Shown: in pieces, positions 8,373-18,463 of the stretch
Layout of the letters: each line of letters begins with the position of its first letter
Numbering within the stretch: position 1 is the stretch's first letter
Assembly (NCBI RefSeq): GCF_046506625.1
Contig: NZ_JBKFFP010000001.1
Coordinates: 558,001 to 622,000 of the forward strand
Direction: 5' to 3'
Origin: Zhengella sedimenti
GTDB lineage: Bacteria; Pseudomonadota; Alphaproteobacteria; Rhizobiales; Rhizobiaceae
Length of the DNA: 64,000 bases
Position numbers and translations under genes: made by a program
The notes under the pieces: model-generated
What the model was told of the DNA's origin: nothing
The model's database searches: none
Seen by the model: the letters and a program-made list of their open reading frames with translations, nothing else

Positions 8373-8582
8373 TCAGGCGGCCCTGGCTTCAGTCTCTCCC
8401 AGGGCCTTTGCCATGTCGAGGCGGCGCAGGACAGCGGCCAGCAGGTCGAGGTCCACGGGTCCCAGCGCCATGAGGCGAGCTTCCAGGTCGTCCCGGTGAA
8501 CCCCTTCCTGCCGCAGTGCGGCTATCGCCTTCGTGATCGACGCTTCGCAATCATACCGCAACGCTACCGGTTTCGTGCCCAT
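8373..8582 (-). CDS. Small conserved-looking protein of unknown function
   Basis: A 69-residue soluble protein, mostly predicted helical, with the segments DCEASITKAIAALRQ and ARLMALGPVDLDLL. It starts with ATG preceded by a GGGGG ribosome site and uses G/C-ending codons like its neighbours. It lies 118 bases upstream of the LysE-type gene on the same strand. I do not recognise a family; it could be a small regulator. Confidence is limited by its length. Confidence 0.5.
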   Translation of the reverse strand: MGTKPVALRYDCEASITKAIAALRQEGVHRDDLEARLMALGPVDLDLLAAVLRRLDMAKALGETEARAA

Positions 8583-8871
8583 GCCGCCCCCTTGATGTCA
8601 CTGTCCGGACCGGTTTTCAGACGACCGCCCCGCACGAGCGGCCTCTGCCCCGATTCGGGCGGAAGCATGACACGAAAGGCGCGCAGCGGCCATTCTCCCC
8701 AGGTTCCATGCCGGCCCGTACCTTCCTGCGCGCGCCATTTTCTCCGGCGCCGGACCGGCATTGCCCGCGGGGTCTTACGCGCCGCTGTTTTCTCGTCTAA
8801 AAGGCGCGCGAACGGTCCGGCAGGTCCGGGCAGGAAGCCAGGCAACACAACAGATCGAAGAAACCGGCGAC
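8583..8871. other. Intergenic region before argG
   Basis: A 289-base gap between a small leftward gene and argG. Short open frames in it lack ribosome sites and run into argG in a different frame. I see no convincing riboswitch, ARG-box or terminator; the promoter for argG must lie here but is not obvious. Confidence 0.5.
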
Positions 8872-10095
<1,224 letters not shown>

Positions 10096-10130
10096 AACCG
10101 CGAAAGAGGAACCGGGTCAGGAGATCTGTC

Positions 10131-11303
10131 ATGTCGGAGCCGGTGAAAACCCGCCTCGTGCTGAGCTTTCCCGGCTTCGAGCCCGTCCCGGTCGAGGCGC
10201 ATCGCCGCCGGTTCGAGCGCGAGGGGCAGAAGGCCGCCCCGCTGTATGGCGCGAAATTGCATGTCGGCGAGGCGCGGGTCGATCGGGGCCCGGTCGATAC
10301 CGGCGTCTTCGACGTGGTGGCCGAGGGCGAGGGCTGGCGCACCGAAACGACGATGGTCGTCTACGGGCTGGCGGCGCTCAATTCCATGTATGACGAGCGG
10401 CCGTTTGTCGCGCGCATCCTCACCGGACTCCAGGGCTATGGCGACTTCATCCTGTCGGGCGCGTTCCTCCGCTATGGCCGGGTCGCCTGGCGCTACCTCG
10501 TCTTCGTGCTCTATCCGGTCATCCTTCTGGCCGTGGCCCTGCTGGCGGGAGCGGCCGTGGCCGGCCTTGCCGGTCTGGTCTGGCCCGGCATTCCATCCAT
10601 TGCCGGCTGGCTCATCGTGCTGGCGCTGGTTGCCGCGGTGTTCTGGCGCGCGGGCAAGCGCCTGCACCTGATGCTGTTCATCGACGACTGGACCTTCTCG
10701 CGCGATTTCGTGCGCCAGCGGAACAGCGACGTGGAAGCCAAGCTCGCCCATGTCATGGCCGATGCGCGCAAGCGTGCCGCCGAGAGCCAGGCCGACGAGA
10801 TCCTGGTCGCTGCGCACAGCTTCGGCGCGCCGAGCGCGGTCCTGACGCTGGCGGACCTGCTGCAGACCGTGCCGGAGGCGAAACGGGCCGGGCTGCTCAC
10901 CTGCGGCTCCAGTCTCCTGAAGTTCGCCCTGCATCCGGCCGGCAAGCGCTTCCGCGACGCGGTCAGCGTCATTGTCGGCAACGATACGCGCTGGCTCGAC
11001 GTCCAGTCGCTGACCGATCCGCTGCATTGTTACGGATCCGATCCGGCCCGCATGTTCTCGGACAAGGCGACCGAACGCCAGCGCACGTCCAGGGTCCGAT
11101 TCCGCAGCCAGTTATCGCCGGAAACCTACAAGGCGATCCGCCGCGACATCTACCGGGTGCATCGCCAGTTCGTCTATGGCGTCGAGCGGCGCTCACCCTA
11201 TTCGTTTCACATGATCACGGCAGGGCCCGTTCCCTTCGCCGATGTCGTTGCGCGCGGCGGGCTGCCGGAAAGCCTGGCCGGCGCCGGGGAGGGCAGCGCA
11301 TGA
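10131..11303 (+). CDS. Membrane protein with a serine-hydrolase-like motif
   Basis: A 390-residue protein. Residues 1-115 are soluble, starting LVLSFPGFEPVPVEAHRRRF, which resembles the first strand of an alpha/beta-hydrolase. Two hydrophobic helices lie at about 122-145 and 154-175. Near residue 226 is VAAHSFGAPSAV, similar to the nucleophile elbow of alpha/beta-hydrolases but with a relaxed G-x-S-x-G (A-H-S-F-G). Function is unknown. The next gene overlaps its stop codon by 4 bases (ATGA), so it is translationally coupled to an ICMT-like methyltransferase, suggesting a shared lipid or prenyl substrate. That link is inference. Confidence 0.7.
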   Translation: MSEPVKTRLVLSFPGFEPVPVEAHRRRFEREGQKAAPLYGAKLHVGEARVDRGPVDTGVFDVVAEGEGWRTETTMVVYGLAALNSMYDERPFVARILTGLQGYGDFILSGAFLRYGRVAWRYLVFVLYPVILLAVALLAGAAVAGLAGLVWPGIPSIAGWLIVLALVAAVFWRAGKRLHLMLFIDDWTFSRDFVRQRNSDVEAKLAHVMADARKRAAESQADEILVAAHSFGAPSAVLTLADLLQTVPEAKRAGLLTCGSSLLKFALHPAGKRFRDAVSVIVGNDTRWLDVQSLTDPLHCYGSDPARMFSDKATERQRTSRVRFRSQLSPETYKAIRRDIYRVHRQFVYGVERRSPYSFHMITAGPVPFADVVARGGLPESLAGAGEGSA

Positions 11304-11887
11304 GCTACTACATCCTGGGCCGCATCGTCTGGGGGATCCTGGGCGTTGGCTGGTATATCCTGCGCTATCCCCATGAGCGCCGGGTCAAGAAAATGAAGCT
11401 CTCGGTCGACCGGAAGCCCGGCGCCGAGCGGATGCGGCTCGCACTCTCGATCACGGGGATCGGCGTCATTCCCGCCATCTACGCGCTGACCGGCTTTCCA
11501 GCCTTTGCCGACCGGCCCGCATGGACCCTTGCCTTCTGGTCCGGCGTGATCGTCGCGGCGGCGGCGCTGGTGATGTTCCGGCTGACCCACAAGGCACTCG
11601 GCCGCATGTGGAGCGTGTCCCTGCAACTGAAGGAGGGCCACAAGCTGGTGACCAGTGGCGTCTATGCCCGGGTTCGCCATCCCATGTACACGGCCTTCTG
11701 GCTGATGGCGATAGCCCAGGCGTTGTTGCTGGCCAACTGGATAGCCGGCCTTTCCGGCATCGTCTGCTTCGGCTTTCTGTTCTTCACCCGCATCGGACCG
11801 GAAGAGCGCATGATGGAGGAAGCCTTCGGCGAGGAATGGCGCGCCTATGCGGCGCGGACGAAAAGGCTCGTTCCCGGCGTGTGGTAG
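11300..11887 (+). CDS. Isoprenylcysteine carboxyl methyltransferase-like (ICMT/PEMT) membrane methyltransferase
   Basis: A 195-residue protein with about four membrane helices. The C-terminal half has the ICMT/PEMT signature: VTSGVYARVRHPMYTAFW followed by the EE-rich GPEERMMEEAFGEEWRAY and a terminal R-x-V-P motif. Such enzymes use S-adenosylmethionine to methylate lipids or carboxyl groups; bacterial substrates are largely unknown. The start overlaps the preceding stop (ATGA at 11300-11303), and this start is preferred over the open frame further upstream. Confidence 0.87.
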   Translation: MSYYILGRIVWGILGVGWYILRYPHERRVKKMKLSVDRKPGAERMRLALSITGIGVIPAIYALTGFPAFADRPAWTLAFWSGVIVAAAALVMFRLTHKALGRMWSVSLQLKEGHKLVTSGVYARVRHPMYTAFWLMAIAQALLLANWIAGLSGIVCFGFLFFTRIGPEERMMEEAFGEEWRAYAARTKRLVPGVW

Positions 11888-11968
11888 ACCGCGCCCGCTT
11901 TTTTGACGGGATCGCGCCACGACGCGGCTTTGCGGTCCTGACTCCCCCATATATCATGCTGTTCTAAA

Positions 11969-13387
11969 TTGAATGGCCGGGGAGAGCGGTTACTGAACGC
12001 GCCGACACGCAATCGCGAAAAGGCCGGCTACCGGCCGCTTGAGGCCAACCGGACCTCGGCGCGGACCCGCGCCGTGTCCCTCGGGCTGCTCCTGCTGGCC
12101 CTTGCCATCGCGGCGGCCGGCGTTGCCGGCTGGTGGTGGATCAGCCGCGACAGGCAACCCGTTGTCCTGACAGTGGGTTCCGGCCCTTTCGGCTCGGATT
12201 CCGATGTCCTGATGCGCCATGTTGCCGATGTCGTCGCGCGGCACAGCCAGACCCTCCGGCTGGCCGTGCGGGCTACGCGCGATCCGTCGGAAAACATTGC
12301 GCGGCTCAACAACCGCCAGATCGACCTCGCGGTGATCCGTGCCGATACGCCGGTCGTCTCCGATGTGCGCATGATTGCCGGCCTGTTTCCCGACTATTTC
12401 CAGGTGGTGGTGCGCGCCGATGCGCCGGCGCGTTCGGTCGCCGATCTGCCGCGGCTGCGGATTGCCATCCCGCAGTTCGGCACCGACGCGTTCCGGTCCT
12501 TCTGGGTGCTGGCCGATCACTATGACCTGCCGGTCACCAACTACAACTGGCGCGCCGTCCCGTTCGAGGAAGCAAGCGCCGGCCTGCTGTCAGGGCGCTT
12601 CGACGCGCTTTTCACCGTCCGGTCGCTGCGTGACGAGACGCTGCTGCGCATGTTCGAGGATGCGCAGCTGAAGTCGCTGAAACTGCGCTACATTCCCATC
12701 GAGCAGGCTGCGGCCATCGCCTTGAAACGGCCATTCCTGAGGCCGGAGACGATGCCGGTGGGCGCCTTTACCGGTGCCCTGCCCGTGCCCGGCGGCCAGA
12801 CGCCGACGGCGGCCGTCGAGCGCATCCTGGTCAGCCGCGCCGACATTCCGGCTCCCTCGATACGGGAATTGACATCGATCCTGTTCGAGCACCGCCTCGA
12901 CCTGACGATCCGTTTCTCGCTGGCCTCCGCGATCAGCGAGCCGGATCTGTCACGCGGTCTCAACGTTCCGCTGCACGACGGCGCGGCGGCATTCTTCGAC
13001 CGGGACAAGCCGAGTTTCATCCAGGAAAACGCCGAACCCATCGCGCTTGGCGTGACCTTGCTGGCCATGACGTTTTCGGGTCTGCTTGCGCTGCGCAGGC
13101 GGCTGGTCAGCCGCCAGAAGAACCGCGCCGACGTCTACAATTACCGATTGCTCGACCTGCACAACCGGGCCCGCCAGGCGCAAACCGCGGCCGAGATCGA
13201 CCTTCTGCGCGGCGAACTCGACGTAATCCTGGAAACGGTGGTCGTGGCGCTGGACACCGACGAGGTGACCGACGAGGGCTTCCAGTCGTTCTTCCTGCTG
13301 TGGGAAGGCGTGCGGGCCACGCTGCGCGAACGCCGTTCGGAAACCGCGCCGCTCACGGGTTCGGCTGAACCGCGATCTTCAGCCTGA
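11969..13387 (+). CDS. TAXI-type TRAP solute-binding protein with C-terminal membrane anchor
   Basis: A protein of up to 472 residues. A membrane segment at about 36-58 is followed by a periplasmic binding domain of the TAXI family (LTVGSGPFGSDSDVLM, NRQIDLAVIRADTPVV, LSGRFDALFTV). A second helix (about 357-375) is followed by a basic, coiled-coil-prone cytoplasmic tail. No TRAP membrane subunits are adjacent, so it may be a sensor or orphan receptor. Start is odd: no ATG fits; TTG 11969 is the first start-type codon, and a GGGGAGAG ribosome site at about 11980 points instead to CTG 11993. Its last 35 bases overlap the convergent MFS gene. Confidence 0.82.
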   Translation: MNGRGERLLNAPTRNREKAGYRPLEANRTSARTRAVSLGLLLLALAIAAAGVAGWWWISRDRQPVVLTVGSGPFGSDSDVLMRHVADVVARHSQTLRLAVRATRDPSENIARLNNRQIDLAVIRADTPVVSDVRMIAGLFPDYFQVVVRADAPARSVADLPRLRIAIPQFGTDAFRSFWVLADHYDLPVTNYNWRAVPFEEASAGLLSGRFDALFTVRSLRDETLLRMFEDAQLKSLKLRYIPIEQAAAIALKRPFLRPETMPVGAFTGALPVPGGQTPTAAVERILVSRADIPAPSIRELTSILFEHRLDLTIRFSLASAISEPDLSRGLNVPLHDGAAAFFDRDKPSFIQENAEPIALGVTLLAMTFSGLLALRRRLVSRQKNRADVYNYRLLDLHNRARQAQTAAEIDLLRGELDVILETVVVALDTDEVTDEGFQSFFLLWEGVRATLRERRSETAPLTGSAEPRSSA

Positions 13388-14579
13388 ACACCGCATAGAG
13401 TGCGCAGGCCGACAGTCCCATCAGCGGAATGAGTGTCGCCATGGCTATGACAGGGTCGCCCATCAGCGCGCCGATGGAGCCCATCGCAAGGCCCATGCCC
13501 ATCTGGAGGAAGCCCATCATGGCCGAGGCCGCGCCGGCCATGTGGTGGAACGGCTGCAGGCAAATCGTGGTCACGGCCGGCATGACGAACGCAATGCCGA
13601 CGGCATAGAGGGAGACCGGGGCCATGACCTGCCAGAGGCCGGGCTCCACGACATGCATGGCAAGCTGGCCCAGTCCGCCCAGCGCGACAAGAACCAGACC
13701 CGGAACGACGAGGCGCTCGGCTGAAATCCTTTCCAACAGGGCACGCACGACCAGTGCGCCGGCAAAGAAACTCCCAGATTGGAGGATCATGGAAAGGCCG
13801 AATTCGGCCGGGGTCAGGCCGACGCGTTCCATCAGGATGAAGGGCAGGAACGTGGCCTGCGCATAGAGCGCGCCGGTGGTGAAGGCCAGGACCAGCGCCG
13901 TGGTCATGAAATGGGCGTTTGTCACCAGGTGAAGATAGGCGGTAGCCAGCGCGCGGGGGCGGAGCCGGCTCATGTCCGGGACCACGGTCTCGCGCATGGA
14001 AAAGACGGCCGCGCAGAACACGCCCACGCCCAGAAGGGCCATGAGCAGGAAGATCGCGTGCCAACCTGCGACCTGCATGGTGATACCGCCGATGGTCGGC
14101 GCAATGGCAGGGCCAAGCGCCAGCATGATCCCGATCAGGTTCATGATCCGCGACGACTGCTCATGGTCGAACAGGTCGCGCACCATGGCGCGGGCGATGG
14201 CGACGCCCGCCGATGCGCCCACACCCTGCAGGAAGCGCGCGGCCAGCAGCGTCTCGATCCCGGGCGCCGACAGTGCCAGAAGGCTGGCGGCAACATAGAT
14301 GCCCATGAAGATCATCATCACGGGCCGCCGCCCGAGCGCATCCGACAGGGGGCCTCCGGCAAGCTGGGCGAAGGCGAAGCCCGCGAAATAGAGCGCCAGC
14401 GTCATCTTCACGGCCGATTCCGTGGTGCCGAAGGCCTGCACGATCTCGGTCATGGCCGGCGTGTAAAGGGCCATGGACACAGGCCCGACGACGACGAACA
14501 GGGCGCCGAGAAGCGAGACCCTGCGTTCGCTCATGATCGGGCGGAAGCCCGCGCCAGCTGGTGAAGCGTCATGCCGCAT
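13353..14579 (-). CDS. Bcr/CflA-type MFS drug efflux transporter
   Basis: A 408-residue, 12-helix major facilitator. The loop 2-3 motif GGPLSDALGRRPVM and the helix 4-5 region ARFLQGVGASAGVAIARAMVRD are typical of the Bcr/CflA drug-resistance subfamily, which expels bicyclomycin, chloramphenicol and similar compounds by proton antiport. ATG 14579 is chosen because GGAGG lies 8 bases upstream; it overlaps the end of the MarR gene by 11 bases, so the two form an operon. ATG 14534 is an alternative start without a ribosome site. Expression is probably controlled by the MarR protein. Confidence 0.9.
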   Translation of the reverse strand: MRHDASPAGAGFRPIMSERRVSLLGALFVVVGPVSMALYTPAMTEIVQAFGTTESAVKMTLALYFAGFAFAQLAGGPLSDALGRRPVMMIFMGIYVAASLLALSAPGIETLLAARFLQGVGASAGVAIARAMVRDLFDHEQSSRIMNLIGIMLALGPAIAPTIGGITMQVAGWHAIFLLMALLGVGVFCAAVFSMRETVVPDMSRLRPRALATAYLHLVTNAHFMTTALVLAFTTGALYAQATFLPFILMERVGLTPAEFGLSMILQSGSFFAGALVVRALLERISAERLVVPGLVLVALGGLGQLAMHVVEPGLWQVMAPVSLYAVGIAFVMPAVTTICLQPFHHMAGAASAMMGFLQMGMGLAMGSIGALMGDPVIAMATLIPLMGLSACALYAVFRLKIAVQPNP

Positions 14580-15030
14580 CGCTGGCCTCCGTGACCTTTT
14601 CACTGAGATTGGAACGGATCCGCTTCAGCGCGGCCTTGAGCTGCTCCCATTCCTCATCGTCGAAACCGGCGCTGGCCTGGGCCCGGATCGCCCGCCCCGT
14701 GGCGCCGATCGCTTCCAGAACGGCATCGGCGGCCGGCTGCAGCGTGACGATCTTGGCGCGCCTGTCCGACGGGTCGGCCTGCCGCGCGATCAGGCCCTTG
14801 CCTTCGAGGCCGTCGAGATGACCGGACAGGGTCATGGCCTCCACGCCGATCTGTTCGGCAAGCCGTGTCTGGCGCACCGGCCCCGTGCGCGCCGCGAAGG
14901 CCAGCACACGCGCTTCGCCCGGCGTCACGCCGATGCCCGATTGGGCATGGGCCCGGTCCATGGAGGCGCGGATCAGCCGCGAAATGTCATTGAGCAGGAA
15001 GCCCAGGGCGTCTGGATCGATCGCCGCCAT
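14569..15030 (-). CDS. MarR-family transcriptional regulator
   Basis: A 153-residue winged-helix protein. The helix-turn-helix and wing are visible in VRQTRLAEQIGVEAMTLSGHLDGLEGKGLI and ADPSDRRAKIVTLQ, where the D-x-R-x-K wing is the MarR hallmark. It is followed by, and overlaps, an MFS efflux gene, the classic arrangement in which the repressor controls its own operon and releases DNA on ligand binding. ATG 15030 has CGGAG just upstream. A pair of palindromes lies between this gene and the divergent M3 peptidase gene and is the probable operator. Confidence 0.93.
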   Translation of the reverse strand: MAAIDPDALGFLLNDISRLIRASMDRAHAQSGIGVTPGEARVLAFAARTGPVRQTRLAEQIGVEAMTLSGHLDGLEGKGLIARQADPSDRRAKIVTLQPAADAVLEAIGATGRAIRAQASAGFDDEEWEQLKAALKRIRSNLSEKVTEASDAA

Positions 15031-15045
15031 CAAACACTCCGATAG

Positions 15046-15065
15046 TAAGGATGCCTTATAATAAG
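15046..15065. promoter_or_regulatory. Probable MarR operator: two overlapping palindromes
   Basis: TAAGG-ATG-CCTTA (15046-15058) and CTTAT-A-ATAAG (15055-15065) are perfect inverted repeats that overlap by four bases. They sit 16 bases before the marR start in an AT-rich island, and include TATAAT on the + strand (15057-15062), which could be the -10 box of the divergent peptidase gene. Position and symmetry fit an autoregulatory MarR operator; binding is inferred. Confidence 0.55.
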
Positions 15066-15158
15066 AATGTTTTAGTTTGCCCGGATCGAAAGTCAAGCAT
15101 TGCCACCGGCGCCCATGCCGCCTACATCCGCAGCGATTTCCCGAATGGAGAAAAGCCC

Positions 15159-17222
15159 GTGACGATCGATCTTGCTTCCCATCCGCTGACCGCCTGGACC
15201 GGCCCGCTCGGCTTGCCGGACTATGGCGCCATCCGCACGGAGGATTTCGCGCCGGTTTTCGACGCGGCGCTTGCTGCCCATGCCGGGGAGATCGCCACCA
15301 TTGCCGCCAATCCGGCAATGCCGACCATCGCCAACACGCTCGCCGCGCTGGAACTGGCCGGCGAAGCGCTCAGCCGCGCCGCTGCCATCTTCTGGGGCCT
15401 GGCCGGCGCCCATACCAATCCGCAAATCCAGAAGCTGGAACGTGAACTGGCGCCGAAGATGTCGCGCCATTTCTCTGCCATTTCAATGAACCCGGACCTC
15501 TTTGCGCGCATCGACGACCTGTGGAATCGCCGCGACGGGCTCGAACTGGACGGAGAAACCGCGCGCGTCCTGGAACTGACGTGGAAGGGCTTCGTCCGTT
15601 CCGGCGCGAAGCTCGACGAGGCCGGGAAGGCGCGCCTGGCCGTGATCAACGAGAGGCTCGCCGGTCTCGGCGCGGCCTTCGGCCAGAACGTGCTGGCCGA
15701 CGAGGCCGGCTGGGCGCTGTTCCTGGATGACGCCGATGTCGACGGCCTGCCGGATTTCCTGACCGCCGCCATGGCCGAGGCGGCCGAAAGCCGGGGCGAA
15801 AAGGGCCGCCATGCCATCACCCTGTCGCGCTCGATCTACGAGCCCTTCATGACGCTGTCACCGCGCCGCGACCTGCGCGAGAAGGCGTTCCATGCCTTCA
15901 CCATGCGCGGCCAGAACGGCGGCGAGCACGACAATTCGGCCATCGTCGCGGAGACGCTGGCCCTGCGCGCCGAAAAGGCGCGGCTTCTGGGCTACGAGAC
16001 CTATGCGGCGCTGAAACTCGACAACACCATGGCCAAGACGCCCGGCGCGGTCATGGATCTGCTGGAACCGGTCTGGGACATGGCGAAGGAAAAGGCCGCC
16101 GCGGACGAGGCGGACCTGCGCCGCATCGCCGCCGCCTCCGGGCACAATCACGAGATCGCCGGCTGGGACTGGCGCTTCTTTGCCGACCGGCTGCGCTCGG
16201 AGAAATATGCCTTCGATGAAACTGAACTGAAGCCCTATCTCCAGCTGGACAACATCATCGCTGCCTGTTTCGACGTGGCGAACCGCCTGTTCGGCCTCAC
16301 CTTCGAGGAAAAGCCGGAGCTGAAGGTCTGGCACGAGGATGCCCGCGTCTTCGAGATCCTCAATGGCGACGGCTCATCGCGCGGTGTCTTCATCGCCGAT
16401 TATTTCAACCGGCCGACCAAGCGCTCGGGCGCCTGGATGAGCGCCCTGCAATCGGCCCACAAGCTGGAAGGCGGGCAGCGGCCGATCATCTACAACGTGA
16501 TGAATTTCGCCAAGCCGGCACCGGGCAAGCCGGCGCTGCTCTCCATGGACGAGGCGCGCACCCTGTTCCACGAGTTCGGCCACGCCCTGCACGGCATGCT
16601 GACCGAGGTGACGTGGCCGTCGGTCTCGGGAACATCCGTGCCGCGCGATTTCGTGGAACTGCCCTCGCAGCTTTACGAGCACTGGCTGACGGTGCCGGAA
16701 GTGCTGGAAAGGCATGCCCGCCATGTGAAGACCGGCGAACCCATGCCGCGCGCGCTGATCGACAAGCTCACCGCCGCGCAGGCCTTCGACCAGGGTTTCG
16801 CCACCGTGGAGTTCACGGCTTCGGCGCTGATGGACATGGCCTTCCACCAGCAGACGGAGATGCCCGCCGATGCCATCGCCTTCGAGGCCGATACCATGGC
16901 GAAACTGGGCAAGCCGGAAGCCATCGCCATGCGACACCGGACACCGCATTTCGCCCATGTCTTTGCCGGCGACGGTTATTCAGCCGGCTATTATTCCTAC
17001 CTCTGGTCGGAAGTTCTCGACGCCGATGCCTTCGATGCCTTCGAGGAGACGGGCGACCCTTTCAACCCGGAACTGGCGGAAAAGCTGAAGACGCATATCT
17101 ACGCCGCGGGCGGATCGGCCGATCCGGAGACGCTCTACAAGGCTTTCCGTGGCAAGATGCCCTCGGTCGACGCGATGCTGAAGGGCCGCGGGCTGGCCGT
17201 GCATCCGGAACGCGAGATGTGA
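15159..17222 (+). CDS. dcp: M3-family peptidyl-dipeptidase (Dcp / oligopeptidase A-like)
   Basis: A 687-residue metallopeptidase. The zinc motif HEFGH is in ARTLFHEFGHALHG (about residues 470-474), with the downstream glutamate in PRDFVELPSQLYEHW. Enzymes of this clan trim short peptides, removing C-terminal dipeptides (Dcp) or degrading signal peptides (oligopeptidase A); the length and the GAHTNPQIQ segment favour Dcp. GTG 15159 is preferred because GGAG lies 8 bases upstream; the frame is open to ATG 15051, but that would place the start within the marR operator. No signal peptide, so it is cytosolic. A strong hairpin follows. Confidence 0.93.
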   Translation: MTIDLASHPLTAWTGPLGLPDYGAIRTEDFAPVFDAALAAHAGEIATIAANPAMPTIANTLAALELAGEALSRAAAIFWGLAGAHTNPQIQKLERELAPKMSRHFSAISMNPDLFARIDDLWNRRDGLELDGETARVLELTWKGFVRSGAKLDEAGKARLAVINERLAGLGAAFGQNVLADEAGWALFLDDADVDGLPDFLTAAMAEAAESRGEKGRHAITLSRSIYEPFMTLSPRRDLREKAFHAFTMRGQNGGEHDNSAIVAETLALRAEKARLLGYETYAALKLDNTMAKTPGAVMDLLEPVWDMAKEKAAADEADLRRIAAASGHNHEIAGWDWRFFADRLRSEKYAFDETELKPYLQLDNIIAACFDVANRLFGLTFEEKPELKVWHEDARVFEILNGDGSSRGVFIADYFNRPTKRSGAWMSALQSAHKLEGGQRPIIYNVMNFAKPAPGKPALLSMDEARTLFHEFGHALHGMLTEVTWPSVSGTSVPRDFVELPSQLYEHWLTVPEVLERHARHVKTGEPMPRALIDKLTAAQAFDQGFATVEFTASALMDMAFHQQTEMPADAIAFEADTMAKLGKPEAIAMRHRTPHFAHVFAGDGYSAGYYSYLWSEVLDADAFDAFEETGDPFNPELAEKLKTHIYAAGGSADPETLYKAFRGKMPSVDAMLKGRGLAVHPEREM

Positions 17223-17250
17223 TTGCATCCACCTCGGGGACGAAAACGCA

Positions 17251-17280
17251 AAAGGCCCGGACGTCACCGTCCGGGCCTTT
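17251..17280. terminator. Bidirectional terminator between the M3 peptidase gene and asd
   Basis: AAAGGCCCGGACG (17251-17263) and CGTCCGGGCCTTT (17268-17280) form a perfect 13-base stem with a TCAC loop. A-rich and T-rich flanks on both sides suit termination of the two convergent genes. Confidence 0.8.
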
Positions 17281-17306
17281 GGTCAAAGAGACGGAAGTGT
17301 CGCGTC

Positions 17307-18341
17307 TCAGGCCGCCTGCTTCTTCGGCTGGATGAGGCCGCGGGCGACGAGCAGTTCGGCGATCTGCACCGTGTTGAGCGCCGCACCCTTTCGCAGGTTG
17401 TCGGAAACCACCCACATGGCCAGGCCGTTCTCCACCGTCGCGTCCTCGCGGATGCGCGAGATATAGGTGGCGTCCTCGCCGGCCGATTCATGCGGGGTGA
17501 TGTAGCCGCCGTCCTCGTGCTTGTCGATCACCTGGCAGCCCGGCGCCTCGCGCAGGATGTCGCGCGCCTCTTCCGCCGTGATCGGCTTTTCGAATTCCAG
17601 GTTGACGCTTTCGGAATGGCCGATGAAGACCGGCACGCGCACCGCCGTGCAAGTGACCTTGATCTTCGGGTCCAGCATTTTCTTGGTCTCGGCCAGCACC
17701 TTCCATTCCTCCTTGGTGTAGCCGTCTTCCATGAAGACATCGATATGGGGAATGACGTTGAAGGCGATGCGCTTGGTGAACTTCCTGGCTTCCACCGGAT
17801 CGGAGACGAAGACCGCGCGCGTCTGGTTGAAGAGTTCGTCCATGCCTTCCTTGCCGGCGCCGGAAACCGACTGGTAGGTGGAAACGACCACGCGCTTGAT
17901 GGTGGCCGCGTCATGCAGCGGCTTCAGCGCCACGACAAGCTGGGCGGTCGAGCAATTGGGATTGGCGATGATGTTCTTCTTGCGGAAGCCCTCAACCGCG
18001 TCCGGGTTCACTTCCGGCACGATCAGCGGCACATCGGCGTCGTAGCGCCAGGCCGAGGAATTGTCGATGACGACGCAGCCCTGCGCTCCGATCTTCGGCG
18101 ACCATTCCTTGGAGATCGAGCCGCCGGCCGACATGAGGCAGATGTCGGTATCGGAGAAGTCGTAGGAGTCGAGCGCCTTCACCTTCAGCGTCCTGTCGCC
18201 GTAGGAGACTTCCTGGCCGACCGAACGGCGCGATGCCAGCGGCACCACCTCGTCGGCGGGAAAGCCGCGTTCTTCCAGGATGTTGAGCATTTCACGGCCC
18301 ACATTGCCCGTGGCGCCGACGACTGCAATCTTGAAACCCAT
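17307..18341 (-). CDS. asd: Aspartate-semialdehyde dehydrogenase
   Basis: A 344-residue NADP-dependent enzyme that reduces aspartyl phosphate to aspartate semialdehyde, the branch point for lysine/diaminopimelate, threonine and methionine. Landmarks are the N-terminal Rossmann motif VVGATGNVGREM, the catalytic cysteine in NPNCSTAQL and the substrate-binding segment VPVFIGHSESV. Length and start (MGFKIAVVGATG) are typical. It is separated from leuB by a 376-base gap and converges with the M3 peptidase gene. Confidence 0.98.
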   Translation of the reverse strand: MGFKIAVVGATGNVGREMLNILEERGFPADEVVPLASRRSVGQEVSYGDRTLKVKALDSYDFSDTDICLMSAGGSISKEWSPKIGAQGCVVIDNSSAWRYDADVPLIVPEVNPDAVEGFRKKNIIANPNCSTAQLVVALKPLHDAATIKRVVVSTYQSVSGAGKEGMDELFNQTRAVFVSDPVEARKFTKRIAFNVIPHIDVFMEDGYTKEEWKVLAETKKMLDPKIKVTCTAVRVPVFIGHSESVNLEFEKPITAEEARDILREAPGCQVIDKHEDGGYITPHESAGEDATYISRIREDATVENGLAMWVVSDNLRKGAALNTVQIAELLVARGLIQPKKQAA

Positions 18342-18463
18342 GTTCGTGTCCGTCCTTGGATCGGTGTCGCTTCCCTTTTCGCGTCCGGCCCGGCACTTGT
18401 CGCTCGGGCCTTTCGCCTTCCCGGTCTGTCCCGGGAAGCATCAGGGGATCAGGCCAAGAAGGA

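Noticed and set aside
15051..15158. Longer N-terminus for the M3 peptidase from ATG 15051
   Set aside because: It would start within the MarR operator palindromes and lacks a ribosome site; GTG 15159 has GGAG at proper spacing.
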